Positions 8,922 to 17,057 of a stretch of 64,000 nucleotides of DNA are shown one piece after another. Numbering within the stretch: the stretch's first letter is position 1; each line of letters opens with the position of its first letter. The position numbers and the translations under genes are program-made. The stretch is from assembly GCF_003185915.1 (NCBI RefSeq), contig NZ_QHLZ01000012.1, positions 47,995-111,994 of the forward strand, written 5' to 3'. Under the pieces are notes generated by a model. It worked only from the letters and a program-made list of their open reading frames with translations. It searched no databases and was not told where the DNA came from. Source of the stretch: Arthrobacter psychrochitiniphilus. GTDB lineage: Bacteria > Actinomycetota > Actinomycetes > Actinomycetales > Micrococcaceae.

Positions 8922-9751
8922 TGGAACGCACCAGCGTTACTCCCGGCTCTGCGACTCCTCGCTGAAGCCAGCCTGCGCCATCGTCGTGGGGGAAAATCAT
9001 GCGGCCAATGAATCAGGACCGTGCGGAACCCCCGGTGCGTCCGCCTTAAGAACTCACGCGCGCTTTTGAAGGGGCGCATTGACATACCCATGGCAGCGGA
9101 GCGCAAATATCTCACTCTATGGTGCTCACCCAAATGGAAGGAAAGGTCGAAATCATCGTGGAGCTCACAATCGCGCCGATGTGCCGAACTACTCACAGAT
9201 TCCCAAGCTTCCCGTCGCATGGCCAGATTTGAGCCAAAGAGCGGCCGGTGTCCCAAAGCTGGCATAGCAGCTAACCAGTAGACCGTGAGGTAAAGGACGG
9301 CCAGCGGGGTGCGCAAAAATGCTGGGCCATCGATAAAGCGTGCCGTTCCGGTCAACGCGGAAGTCTGAGGGCTGTCAGCGAACGCCGTCACAACATCTTC
9401 AATCCAAGACGTCGGTGGCACACAATCAGCGTCTAAGCGGAGAATGAGATCACCGCTGGCAAAATCGTAACCACGGGAGCTCGCTGCCGGGATACCCGGC
9501 TCAGAGCAGCTAATGAGTGTTGCGCCAGCCAGACGGGCAGTCAGCGCTGAGTCATCAATTGAACCGTTGTCCACCACAATGATCTCGTTGGCTTTTATGG
9601 ACTGCGAGTGCAGAGCAGCAAGACACCGCGCCAACAGAAGGCTGTCATCCTTGACAGGTATCACCACAGAAACGCGGGGCCGTGGTTCTTGACGTGGTGG
9701 GCCAAAAACCACATCTTGGGCCTTGGCTTCTGGCTGTGACTCTATGTTCAT
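8918..9751 (-). CDS. Family 2 glycosyltransferase
   Basis: A 277-residue GT-A-fold glycosyltransferase. It has VSVVIPVKDD at the N-terminus, IIVVDNGSIDDS, and the metal-binding segment LRLDADCVPP in place of a canonical DxD, followed by SSAHRRDCELHDDFDLSFH, which holds the likely catalytic acidic residues. A hydrophobic patch (LAVLYLTVYWLAAMPAL) may touch the membrane. It is the first gene of the GT2/phosphatase-fold/DUF2238 operon, all with four-base overlaps. The acceptor is unknown; a lipid-linked or cell-envelope glycan is a reasonable guess. Confidence 0.85.
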   Translation of the reverse strand: MNIESQPEAKAQDVVFGPPRQEPRPRVSVVIPVKDDSLLLARCLAALHSQSIKANEIIVVDNGSIDDSALTARLAGATLISCSEPGIPAASSRGYDFASGDLILRLDADCVPPTSWIEDVVTAFADSPQTSALTGTARFIDGPAFLRTPLAVLYLTVYWLAAMPALGHRPLFGSNLAMRREAWESVSSSAHRRDCELHDDFDLSFHLGEHHRVRYLRSAAMGMSMRPFKSAREFLRRTHRGFRTVLIHWPHDFPPRRWRRLASARSRRAGSNAGAFQ

Positions 9752-9793
9752 CTACTCAAGGCTACTGTCTTTGGAGTGTGGGCGCTGCCAGCG

Positions 9794-10084
9794 TCAGAGG
9801 CGTGGCGTCCTGTTCCAGCGCTGGTGGATAAGCCCGCTGCGGGTACCGATGGATTCAACCGTGAACTTATTTTCTAGGTAGGCTACGTAATCCCTGAGGC
9901 AGGCACCGAAGCCGAGCCTTACATCATGTACGCCAGAAGCATCGTGGGCCAGCGTCACCTCATATCCGGAAGCAAATCCGTCCGAAGAAACAAACAAGCC
10001 ATGTACCAGTGCTTGGGTCATAGCGGCACGCTGAACCAGGCCAATAAGTTGCTGACATGAGGCTTTTGGTCTGGGTTGCTCCAC
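9794..10084 (-). CDS. Hypothetical small protein (doubtful)
   Basis: A 96-residue open frame, divergent from the phosphomutase gene at 10107. I recognise no domain. The sequence has plausible composition (GYEVTLAHDASGVHDVRLGF, then LRDYVAYLENKFTVES) and fills what would otherwise be a 355-base gap (9752-10106). It could equally be chance, and no strong ribosome site was seen. Confidence 0.35.
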   Translation of the reverse strand: MEQPRPKASCQQLIGLVQRAAMTQALVHGLFVSSDGFASGYEVTLAHDASGVHDVRLGFGACLRDYVAYLENKFTVESIGTRSGLIHQRWNRTPRL

Positions 10085-10106
10085 GCAGGGTGGCTAGGCT
10101 GGTTCC

Positions 10107-10799
10107 ATGGCGACAGTTATTCTTGTGCGGCACGGCCGCACCACAGCAAATGCCACTGGACTGCTCGCAGGCCGGGCAGCGGGCGTTGATCTGGACCAGA
10201 TTGGGCGCGACCAAGCGGCCCAGACTGCAGAGCGGCTCGCGGCGGTGCCCCTTGTCGGGGTGGTTTCGAGCCCTCTTGAGCGTTGTCAGCAGACCGCACA
10301 GTTCATCCTTGATCGCCAACCTGGCACACCCGGTTTGCTGGTAGATCCGGCTCTCATCGAGTGCGATTACGGCCAATGGCAGGGCCGCACACTCAGTGAT
10401 CTAGCAACCGAGTCTCTGTGGCCCATGGTGCAGTCGCAACCGTCCGCCGTCGTATTTCCTGGTGGTGAGTCAATGGCCGCGATGCAGGCTAGGTCTGTTG
10501 CAGCAATTCGACGCCACGATGCAGCCTTCGAAGCCGAACACGGGCAAGAAGCCGTGTGGGTTGCGGTCAGCCATGGTGACATTATCAAGTCCATCCTTGC
10601 CGATGCCTTCGGCATGCATCTTGACCTATTCCAGCGCATTAACATTGGTCCGGCCTCGCTATCGATCGTGCACTACGGGACTAGCAGACCGAGCGTCTAC
10701 GCAACCAACACCACCGCAGGCGATCTCTCGTGGCTTTCCAAAGACACCCTCGCGGGTGATGCGCCGGTGGGCGGCGGCGCGGGGCACAAAGCGCCATGA
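10107..10799 (+). CDS. MSMEG_4193-type phosphomutase-like histidine phosphatase
   Basis: A 230-residue member of the histidine phosphatase superfamily. The phospho-acceptor motif is VRHGRTTAN with His9, then SSPLERCQQTAQ, and the second catalytic His in AVSHGDIIKS. The family is a conserved actinobacterial 'putative phosphomutase' of unknown substrate. It sits 24 bases upstream of a DUF3090 gene, which in turn overlaps an SCO1664-type gene. This order recurs across actinobacteria, often next to mycothiol ligase mshC, which is not seen here. The three genes probably form one operon. Confidence 0.9.
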   Translation: MATVILVRHGRTTANATGLLAGRAAGVDLDQIGRDQAAQTAERLAAVPLVGVVSSPLERCQQTAQFILDRQPGTPGLLVDPALIECDYGQWQGRTLSDLATESLWPMVQSQPSAVVFPGGESMAAMQARSVAAIRRHDAAFEAEHGQEAVWVAVSHGDIIKSILADAFGMHLDLFQRINIGPASLSIVHYGTSRPSVYATNTTAGDLSWLSKDTLAGDAPVGGGAGHKAP

Positions 10800-10823
10800 A
10801 CCAAAAGTGCCTAGAATACAGAT

Positions 10824-11378
10824 ATGCCTACACATATCCACGAATTTGACTGGCCAGACCGGGCCGTAGTTGGCACCATTGGCGTTCCGGGAGCGCGAAC
10901 CTTCTATCTGCAGGTGCGCGCCGGGAAGCAAATTGTGAGTATTTCCCTCGAGAAGCAGCAGGCCGCTCAGCTAGGGCAGAAGATCGACGAAATTCTCGAC
11001 CAGCTCATCACCATGGAGGGCAACCCCTTCAGCGTTCCCACGAGTACTCCGATTGAACTTGTTGACAATGACCAGCTCGAGGACGTCCCGGAGCAATTCC
11101 GTACCGGGGCCATGAGCTTGGGGTGGGACCCCACCACGGCCCAGGTTGTTATTGAGGCCCACCCCATCACCGCTGACGATGGTGATGAGAGCGAGGAATG
11201 GCTTGAAGAAGCCGGCGATAACGACTCAGAAATGCTATTGGTACGAATGCCGGTTGGCACCGCCCGCGCCTTCGCCCTGCGGACACGCGAAATTGTGGGC
11301 GCTGGGCGCCCAGCATGCCCACTCTGCGGTTACCCTATAGACGCTGACGGGCACGTCTGCACCCTTCCCGAGGTCTGA
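10824..11378 (+). CDS. DUF3090 family protein
   Basis: A 184-residue cytosolic protein of unknown function. The DUF3090 hallmarks are the start region HEFDWPDRAVVGTIG, the segment ARTFYLQVRAGKQIVSISLE and the C-terminal CPLCGYPIDADGHVC, a likely zinc-binding pair of CxxC-like cysteines. An acidic patch (DDGDESEEW) lies about two thirds along. The stop overlaps the next start by one base (TGATG), so the two are translationally coupled. It belongs to the phosphomutase-DUF3090-SCO1664 module. Confidence 0.92.
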   Translation: MPTHIHEFDWPDRAVVGTIGVPGARTFYLQVRAGKQIVSISLEKQQAAQLGQKIDEILDQLITMEGNPFSVPTSTPIELVDNDQLEDVPEQFRTGAMSLGWDPTTAQVVIEAHPITADDGDESEEWLEEAGDNDSEMLLVRMPVGTARAFALRTREIVGAGRPACPLCGYPIDADGHVCTLPEV

Positions 11379-12145
11379 TGGCAGCACCGAACCTGGCCAC
11401 CTCTGAACTAATCCTCACTGGCCGCATCACGACGGCGTCAAACGCCACATTCCTGGGCAGCATTGGTGATGTGGTGGTTGTTTATAAGCCGATAGCAGGC
11501 GAAAATCCGCTATGGGATTTTCCCGAAGGTGCCCTGGCACACCGGGAGGTGGCCGCGTACCTGGTCTCGCAGGTCTTCGGCGGGGACATTGTGCCGCACA
11601 CGTGGCTGCGCGATGGACCGCTGGGCGAAGGCATGGTCCAACTCTGGCAGGAGCAAGATCCCAAGCAAGACGCCGTGAACCTGCTCCCAGTGGACCGTGT
11701 GCCGGCAACTGGTTGGAAGCAAGTCCTCGAGGGACGGGATGAAAGCGGATCCATGGTGGCGTTAGTTCATGAAGACTCCCCCAAGCTGCGACGAATGGCG
11801 GTTCTGGACATCATCATCAACAACGCAGACCGCAAAGGCAACCACATCCTGGCAATGCCGGACGGCCGCCGGCACGGTGTGGACCACGGCCTCACTTTTC
11901 ACCGTGACCACAAGCTGCGTACGGTTCTGTGGGGCTGGCTGGGAGAGGATCTAAGTGCGCAGGAGCTCGACGGCGTAGATCGTGTCAGCGAAGGACTCCA
12001 CGGTGAGCTGGGCCGAAACTTGACGGACTTGCTCACTGCTGAGGAGATCACATCCCTCGCTGCGCGGTGTGCCCGGTTACGTTTGACAGGGCGGTTTCCG
12101 GCTCCCAGCGGTGAGATGTCAGCGGTGCCTTGGCCCCTTTTCTGA
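11378..12145 (+). CDS. SCO1664 family protein (kinase-like fold)
   Basis: A 255-residue protein of the SCO1664 family, which has distant likeness to phosphatidylinositol 3/4-kinase catalytic domains. The visible landmarks are VVVYKPIAGENPLWDFPEG (the lysine is in the ATP-binding position), DIIINNADRKGNHIL (catalytic-loop-like Asp/Asn) and HGVDHGLTFH (metal-binding Asp-like). These suggest an active phosphotransferase, substrate unknown. It is the last gene of the three-gene module, and its 3' end overlaps the convergent gene at 12119 by 27 bases. Confidence 0.9.
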   Translation: MAAPNLATSELILTGRITTASNATFLGSIGDVVVVYKPIAGENPLWDFPEGALAHREVAAYLVSQVFGGDIVPHTWLRDGPLGEGMVQLWQEQDPKQDAVNLLPVDRVPATGWKQVLEGRDESGSMVALVHEDSPKLRRMAVLDIIINNADRKGNHILAMPDGRRHGVDHGLTFHRDHKLRTVLWGWLGEDLSAQELDGVDRVSEGLHGELGRNLTDLLTAEEITSLAARCARLRLTGRFPAPSGEMSAVPWPLF

Positions 12146-12583
12146 GGAAATTGCCTTCTTAGGGTCATCGCTGTAGCCGGGCGTGATGATCATTGCCTCG
12201 TGTGTCACTGTGGCCCCCAGGACCTTGCCACTGTGATCCAGAAACACAACATCAACATCGCCCAACCCTGTCCACTGCTCTTTGCTTGTAGCGTCAGGAA
12301 AGAAGCACCCCAGATCATCGAGGGCAAAAATGATGTCCCGGCTGTAGGCATACCGGCGTTTTACCGCGGCCCGGCGCGGCCGAGCATAACCGTTGCCTGG
12401 GCCAACACCAACCGTTCTGCTCGATTCAAGGTTCGCTAGCGCCCCGATCAGCGGATGATCTTCGTCCCCATTGTTGAAGACAAATTCAATATGCGCGGTC
12501 TCCCGGCGCAACGACTGCATCCAGGCAGACTGGGCAGCGCGCGACATCGTTTCTCCGACCACAGGGGGCGCCACGTTTTCCAT
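12119..12583 (-). CDS. Hypothetical protein
   Basis: A roughly 154-residue soluble protein that I do not recognise. The start at 12583 is preferred over one 36 bases earlier because AAGGAG lies just upstream of it. Features include an Arg-rich central patch (ARPRRAAVKRRYAYS), then IIFALDDLGCFFPDA and VVFLDHSGKVLGATVTHEA. The frame looks coding throughout. It runs convergently into the SCO1664-type gene and overlaps its 3' end by 27 bases. Confidence 0.65.
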   Translation of the reverse strand: MENVAPPVVGETMSRAAQSAWMQSLRRETAHIEFVFNNGDEDHPLIGALANLESSRTVGVGPGNGYARPRRAAVKRRYAYSRDIIFALDDLGCFFPDATSKEQWTGLGDVDVVFLDHSGKVLGATVTHEAMIITPGYSDDPKKAISSEKGPRHR

Positions 12584-12619
12584 ATCCTTACACTCTCCTT
12601 GAGCGAGACACATGTACAC

Positions 12620-13186
12620 CGCCCCATGTTACGGCGAAGCGCGAACTTCCGTGATCTACTTTCAGATGGTTGGGTTACCCACCCCCGCAGTGCAGAGCAG
12701 AGCAGTGCAGTGCACTAGCCCCACGGCACAGGATGCTGGATTACAGAGTCCTCTATAGGCAGCGGATCCACTGCGCACTCAACTACCTCAGCATGAAAAG
12801 CCCACCGAGCCTTCAAGTTCGCCAGGATCAGACCGATACCAGCAACCTTGCATTAGCCGTGACCCATAAATGTGTGCAGTTCCTAAACTATTTTCTTGCG
12901 CCTGAGTGCGTGGGCTTGGTTTTCTGCCGCTAAATTTCGTAGAAAGATTGCCGATGATGCTGCGGCAAGACAGAAGCCCCATACCTTTGCGGTGATGGGG
13001 CTTCTTGCATTTTGAAAGCTGCCTAGGAACATGGAAAGAGAGCCAGGGGTGAAACAAACACGGGTCTAAAATACGGAATCTTGGGCTCCCATCCGTGTCA
13101 AAATTGGGCTCCAAAGCGCGAGAACTCAACGAACTAGACGTTGAAGCCGAACTCCACCGAGTTCTGGCAGCGAGCAACCGCGGGGC
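12620..13186. other. Gene-poor stretch
   Basis: Nearly 570 bases with no convincing gene. It contains a short low-complexity run rich in GCAGA/GCAGT near 12690-12715 and an isolated hairpin at 12972-13005. A 129-codon minus frame at 12788-13177 has a composition unlike protein and is not called. Confidence 0.5.
12972..13005. terminator. Terminator-like hairpin
   Basis: An 11-base stem (AGAAGCCCCAT with ATGGGGCTTCT) closes a 12-base loop. TTGCATTTT follows on the plus strand and TGTCTT on the minus strand. It lies about 180 bases beyond the ytoQ stop and may end that transcript, or it may be left from a lost plus-strand gene. Confidence 0.5.
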
Positions 13187-13627
13187 TTACGCCTTGAGCA
13201 CGTACTGCAGGGTCTGCACGACCTGCTCGGTGGTCTTGCACCAGGCCTGAGCACCGGCGTCGACCTCCTTGAGGGGGTGGATGATATCTTCATCGTGCAA
13301 AGTAACGTATGGCTTGCCCAGTGCGGCGCAGTAGCCGGCATCGAAGGCAGCGTTCCACTGTTTGTACTTGTCCCCGAAGCGGACCACCACCAAATCACTC
13401 TGTTCAATCAGGGTGCGTGTGCGGATGGCGTTGACCTTGGAGGACTGGTGATCACGCCAGAACTGGCTGGGCGTCTCGCCGAGATGGTCGCCTGCGGCGT
13501 CGCTTGCGGGATGGTCGGTCACCGGCGCGGTAAATTCCACGTCCAGCCCGGCGGCCTGTGCACCGCTCTGGATCTGGTCACGCCAGTCGGTGTGAATCTC
13601 ACCGGAAAGATAAACAGTAAAACTCAT
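13187..13627 (-). CDS. YtoQ family protein
   Basis: A 146-residue protein of the YtoQ family, which is related to nucleoside 2-deoxyribosyltransferase-like folds; its biochemical role is not established. Landmarks are TVYLSGEIHTDWR, EFTAPVTDHPASD, IEQSDLVVVRFGDKYKQWNAAFDAGYC and GKPYVTLHDEDIIHPLKEVD. The start at 13627 is chosen because AAGGAG lies nine bases ahead and the conserved N-terminus begins there; an in-frame ATG at 13645 would add six residues. It stands alone between gene-poor stretches. Confidence 0.88.
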   Translation of the reverse strand: MSFTVYLSGEIHTDWRDQIQSGAQAAGLDVEFTAPVTDHPASDAAGDHLGETPSQFWRDHQSSKVNAIRTRTLIEQSDLVVVRFGDKYKQWNAAFDAGYCAALGKPYVTLHDEDIIHPLKEVDAGAQAWCKTTEQVVQTLQYVLKA

Positions 13628-14153
13628 GCTTGGATACTCCTTCATAAATACTGGACAGATCTGAGAGTGGTCCTCTTGTTAACCATCTACTAGATCAGCG
13701 GAAAGATCCAACGGCAGCGCCAGGGTGGAACCCGCCGGGTGCTCTGGCGCTACAGTACGGGTTAGCAACGTTACTGGTCAGACGCTGAAGCAGAACTCAG
13801 CAGCCGTGTCATCAACGAAAACCAGATCATTGACTTCAGCCAAGACAAAGCTCTCCGTATGACCCGTGCGTGCCACCGGCGTGCTTGAATCCTTGATGCC
13901 ATGGTCTGGGCTGAGCGGGGCACAGGCGAACAAGCGGCCAGGGCAGCACCTCATCGAGCCCGTGATTCCCGCGTCAACTCGCGGGTTTCCAGTGCAGGAT
14001 CATAAACCCTGTGCATTTCTCCATGATCCAGAGGTTATGACTCCATCGCCACGGACAGTGGCCCCCGCACACCCCAGATCGCCCTGACAGTAAAATAGAC
14101 TGCTCAACCTGACGAGCCTGAACTCGACTAGCTGTCTCAACGCTAGCCACACA
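13628..14153. other. Gene-poor stretch before the toxin-antitoxin pair
   Basis: About 500 bases with no called gene. A plus-strand fragment near 13763-13888 reads protein-like for about 40 codons (SDAEAELSSRVINENQIIDF) after an in-frame stop and with no start, so it is probably a relic. The 73-codon frame at 13866-14087 is not supported. Confidence 0.45.
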
Positions 14154-14170
14154 TGTAGCAAATTGCTACA
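14154..14170. promoter_or_regulatory. Palindromic operator over the toxin-antitoxin promoter
   Basis: TGTAGCAA and TTGCTACA are exact inverted arms around one A. The right arm overlaps TACACT (14167-14172), a good -10 box. The A of the antitoxin ATG (14179) lies where transcription would begin, so the mRNA may be leaderless. Autorepression through this site is inference from the usual behaviour of such pairs. Confidence 0.6.
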
Positions 14171-14178
14171 CTAGATGC

Positions 14179-14589
14179 ATGAGTAATACGATGCCAATGA
14201 GGGTGGATGGCGCCCTGTTCGACGCGGCAAAGGCCCTAGGTGCTGTTGCGAGCCGCAGCGCTGCACAGCAGTTCAACCACTGGGCACGGATCGGGCGCGA
14301 GCTTGAAGCTAGTCCAAGCACGAGCCTGCGCGACATTGAGCACGTTCTCGCCGGAGAAAAACCATACGATGACCTCGGTGAGCGGGACCAAGCAATAGTC
14401 CGGGCGAACTGGGATGAGCAAGTGACCGAACGTCTGGCCAGCTTGGATTTTGCTGCTGAATTCTCCCAGGCGGGGCGTTCTTGGACAGAGGTGGACGAGC
14501 ATGGCGCCGTCGTCGTGCACGGTGGCAACGAGCACGCCAACAACCGCTCTCGTTCCACTGGCTCTGCCCCCAACGACCCGGACGCCTGA
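14179..14589 (+). CDS. ParD-like antitoxin
   Basis: A 136-residue protein whose first ~70 residues fit the ParD-like antitoxin family: PMRVDGALFDAAKALGAVAS, then SAAQQFNHWARIGRELE, a ribbon-helix-helix-like DNA-binding and dimer region. The C-terminal half is acidic and then low in structure (RSWTEVDEHGAVVVHGGNEH) and should wrap the toxin. Only three bases separate its stop from the zeta-toxin start. It should repress its own operon through the palindrome immediately upstream. Confidence 0.8.
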   Translation: MSNTMPMRVDGALFDAAKALGAVASRSAAQQFNHWARIGRELEASPSTSLRDIEHVLAGEKPYDDLGERDQAIVRANWDEQVTERLASLDFAAEFSQAGRSWTEVDEHGAVVVHGGNEHANNRSRSTGSAPNDPDA

Positions 14590-14592
14590 CAG

Positions 14593-15159
14593 GTGCCGAT
14601 CCTCCACCTCATCGCCGGGCCGAACGGTTCCGGCAAATCCACCTATGTCGAGCGAATCCTGCAACCGGTGACCCATCTGCCGTTAGTGAACGCGGACCTG
14701 ATCGCGGCTAAACGCTGGCCGGGTGCCGAGATGCAGCATGCCTATGAGGCCTCACGCGCCGCAGCCGACGAGCGAACACAGTTGTTGGCGGCCAGGCGGT
14801 CATTCATAAGTGAGACGGTGTTCAGCCACCCGAGCAAACTCGATCTGATTCAGGAGGCCCACAGCAGCGGGTACCTCGTCCAACTTTACGTAATGCTCCT
14901 CCCCGTCGATGCGAGCGTAAATCGCGTTGCCGAACGCGTTCGGTGCGGTGGCCACAACGTGCCCGAGCAGAAGATCCGCGATCGTCACGCGCGGCTGTGG
15001 GAGCTGATCGCGACTGCGCGCTTAGTCGCAGACCGCACTGAGTTCTTAGAGAACAGCACAGCAAAGAACCCCTTCCGACGCGTCGCCGAATACGAACGCG
15101 GACGGCTTGTAGGCGAGCCAACTTGGCCAAACTGGACACCCGACGCGCTTACCGCCTAA
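14593..15159 (+). CDS. Zeta-type toxin (P-loop kinase)
   Basis: A 188-residue zeta-toxin family protein with a GTG start. The Walker A motif GPNGSGKST is at residues 9-17. Family features follow: VNADLIAAKRWPG (the Asp region), FISETVFSHPSK and the arginine-rich lid VRCGGHNVPEQKIRDRHARLW. Known zeta toxins phosphorylate UDP-N-acetylglucosamine and poison wall synthesis; related small members may act on other targets. It is coupled to the ParD-like antitoxin. Key residues are present, so it is probably functional. Confidence 0.87.
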   Translation: MPILHLIAGPNGSGKSTYVERILQPVTHLPLVNADLIAAKRWPGAEMQHAYEASRAAADERTQLLAARRSFISETVFSHPSKLDLIQEAHSSGYLVQLYVMLLPVDASVNRVAERVRCGGHNVPEQKIRDRHARLWELIATARLVADRTEFLENSTAKNPFRRVAEYERGRLVGEPTWPNWTPDALTA

Positions 15160-15812
15160 CGTGTCTCCCGACGGCGGGATGAGCGTCCTCTGTGGGGTCT
15201 CGGATTGGAAACAGCCATCACAGACTCGGTGGCGGCGTGTCCTGGGATGATGACCGGCGAACTGACCAACTTCCGTTCACGCCCAGTCACCGAAGTGCTC
15301 CGTCGAACCTAATCTAACTACGAGGTTGCAGGCCTGCTTTGCGACGACCATGCGCTCGGGATAGGCGTCTGACTAACCAGCGCGTGATCCGCCGGACGCC
15401 AGCTTCAAGTCCTCTGCCCGTAACGCAGCGCCATAGCGCTACCACCCTTGATTGTTCCCTCCATGGAGTAACTGACCAACCACGACCAAGGCCAAGGCCA
15501 AGGCCATACTGACCGTACGCCCCTGGGCCAACTGATCGTAGCGAGTATAGGGAGCGTCCAACACGCGCTACAGCCCGTAAGCGATATACCCGTAGTAGAT
15601 CGAGTGCCAGCTCATAACAGCGGCGGGGGCCGACGGCGCCGAGGCTGCACAGAACTAACGAATGGAAGGGCTGCGGAAAGCAGAATTGCTACTGTAGCGA
15701 ATACAGGCTTGAAGGCGGGCGCAGCGTCAGCAGGATGCACCATTTCGAGCTCACACGGCCCAGAGTAGACAATGATGTGCCACCAGTCCCGGCCCACACC
15801 CGCGGAAGAAGA
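15160..15812. other. Gene-poor stretch after the toxin gene
   Basis: Over 600 bases with no convincing gene on either strand. A short AAGGCC tandem run occurs near 15487-15507. Frames are broken by many stops, in keeping with decayed or acquired DNA around the toxin-antitoxin pair. Confidence 0.5.
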
Positions 15813-15840
15813 CGCCCGGGTTGCAAAGGCAACCCGGGCG
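15813..15840 (-). terminator. Strong hairpin terminator of ychF
   Basis: A perfect 12-base GC-rich stem (CGCCCGGGTTGC with GCAACCCGGGCG) closes a four-base loop. On the minus strand TCTTCTTCC follows. It lies 25 bases past the ychF stop. Confidence 0.8.
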
Positions 15841-15864
15841 TTTCACGAAGCAGTCCAAACACGA

Positions 15865-16950
15865 CTAGACGTTGAAGCGGAACTCCACCACGTCGCCGTC
15901 GTGCATGACGTATTCCTTGCCTTCAATGCGGACCTTGCCCTTGGCCTTGGCCTCGTGCATGGAACCGGCCTCGATCAGGTCATCGAAATGGACCACCTCG
16001 GCCTTGATGAAGCCGCGCTGGAAGTCAGTGTGAATGACGCCGGCAGCCATGGGCGCGGTGTCGCCCTGGTGAATGGTCCAGGCCCGTGTTTCCTTGGGGC
16101 CGGCAGTCAGGTAGGTCTGCAGACCGAGAGTGTGGAAACCGACGCGGGCCAGCTGGTCCAGACCGGACTCTTCCTGGCCGCTCATCTCCAACATTTCCCG
16201 GGCTTCTTCTTCGTCAAGTTCAACAAGATCGGATTCGAGCTTGGCGTCAAGGAAGATGGCCTCCGCCGGGGCCACCAAGGCGCTCAATTCTGCTTGGCGC
16301 TCCGGATTGCCCAGCACTGCATCGTCCACGTTGAACACGTAGATGAATGGCTTCGCGGTGAGCAAGCTCAGTTCAGACAAGTGCTCCATCTCCAACTTGT
16401 CACTCTTGATGGAGGAAAAGATGGTGTCACCGCGTTCAAGAACAGTCTGCGCCGCCAATATAGCTTTCAGCTCGGCTGGGTCGCGCTGCTTGAGCTTAAC
16501 GGCCTTTTCCAAGCGCGGAATGGCCTTTTCAACGGTCTGCATGTCAGCCAAGATCAGCTCGGTGTTGATGGTCTCCATGTCGGAGCGGGGATCAACCTTG
16601 CCGTCCACATGGATAACATCAGGATCATCGAAGACCCGGATGACTTGGGCGATGGCCTCGGCTTCGCGGATGGTAGCCAGGAACTTGTTGCCGAGGCCTT
16701 CACCTTCCGAGGCGCCCTTGACGATGCCTGCAATGTCCACGAAGGACACCACTGCGGGCAGCAGGCGCTGTGATCCGAAGATCTCTGCAAGCTTTGCCAA
16801 ACGGGGATCGGGCAGGCTGACAACACCAATATTGGGCTCGATCGTGGCGAACGGGTAGTTCGCTGCGAGCACATTGTTGCGTGTCAGTGCGTTGAAAAGG
16901 GTTGATTTGCCGACGTTGGGCAGTCCGACGATGCCAATAGTAAGAGCCAC
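15865..16950 (-). CDS. ychF: Redox-regulated ATPase YchF
   Basis: An Obg-family P-loop protein that in other bacteria prefers ATP over GTP and binds ribosomes. The length of 361 residues is typical. G1 is GLPNVGKS (residues 9-16), the G2/G3 region includes [20 protein letters not shown], and the G4 position reads FNVDDAV in place of NKxD, in keeping with altered base specificity. A coiled-coil insert follows. The C-terminal TGS domain includes [20 protein letters not shown] and ends DVVEFRFNV. The gene stands alone with its own terminator, divergent from rmuC. Confidence 0.97.
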   Translation of the reverse strand: MALTIGIVGLPNVGKSTLFNALTRNNVLAANYPFATIEPNIGVVSLPDPRLAKLAEIFGSQRLLPAVVSFVDIAGIVKGASEGEGLGNKFLATIREAEAIAQVIRVFDDPDVIHVDGKVDPRSDMETINTELILADMQTVEKAIPRLEKAVKLKQRDPAELKAILAAQTVLERGDTIFSSIKSDKLEMEHLSELSLLTAKPFIYVFNVDDAVLGNPERQAELSALVAPAEAIFLDAKLESDLVELDEEEAREMLEMSGQEESGLDQLARVGFHTLGLQTYLTAGPKETRAWTIHQGDTAPMAAGVIHTDFQRGFIKAEVVHFDDLIEAGSMHEAKAKGKVRIEGKEYVMHDGDVVEFRFNV

Positions 16951-17057
16951 GGTATGTGATTCTACCGTTTGCCCGCACTTTAAGCTTATTCACCCGGTGC
17001 GCGGCCCGATGCGCGGCAAAATCCAAGAATGTCAGTGCCCCGTGCGAAGGTGGTTCC

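Noticed and set aside
12788..13177. 129-codon minus-strand frame
   Set aside because: Serine/arginine-rich, low protein character, crosses a terminator-like hairpin and has no ribosome site.
13866..14087. 73-codon plus-strand frame before the toxin-antitoxin pair
   Set aside because: Proline-rich, with no family likeness or ribosome site; probably chance.
15612..15797. 61-codon minus-strand frame
   Set aside because: Basic low-complexity end and no support; lies in a broken, gene-poor stretch.
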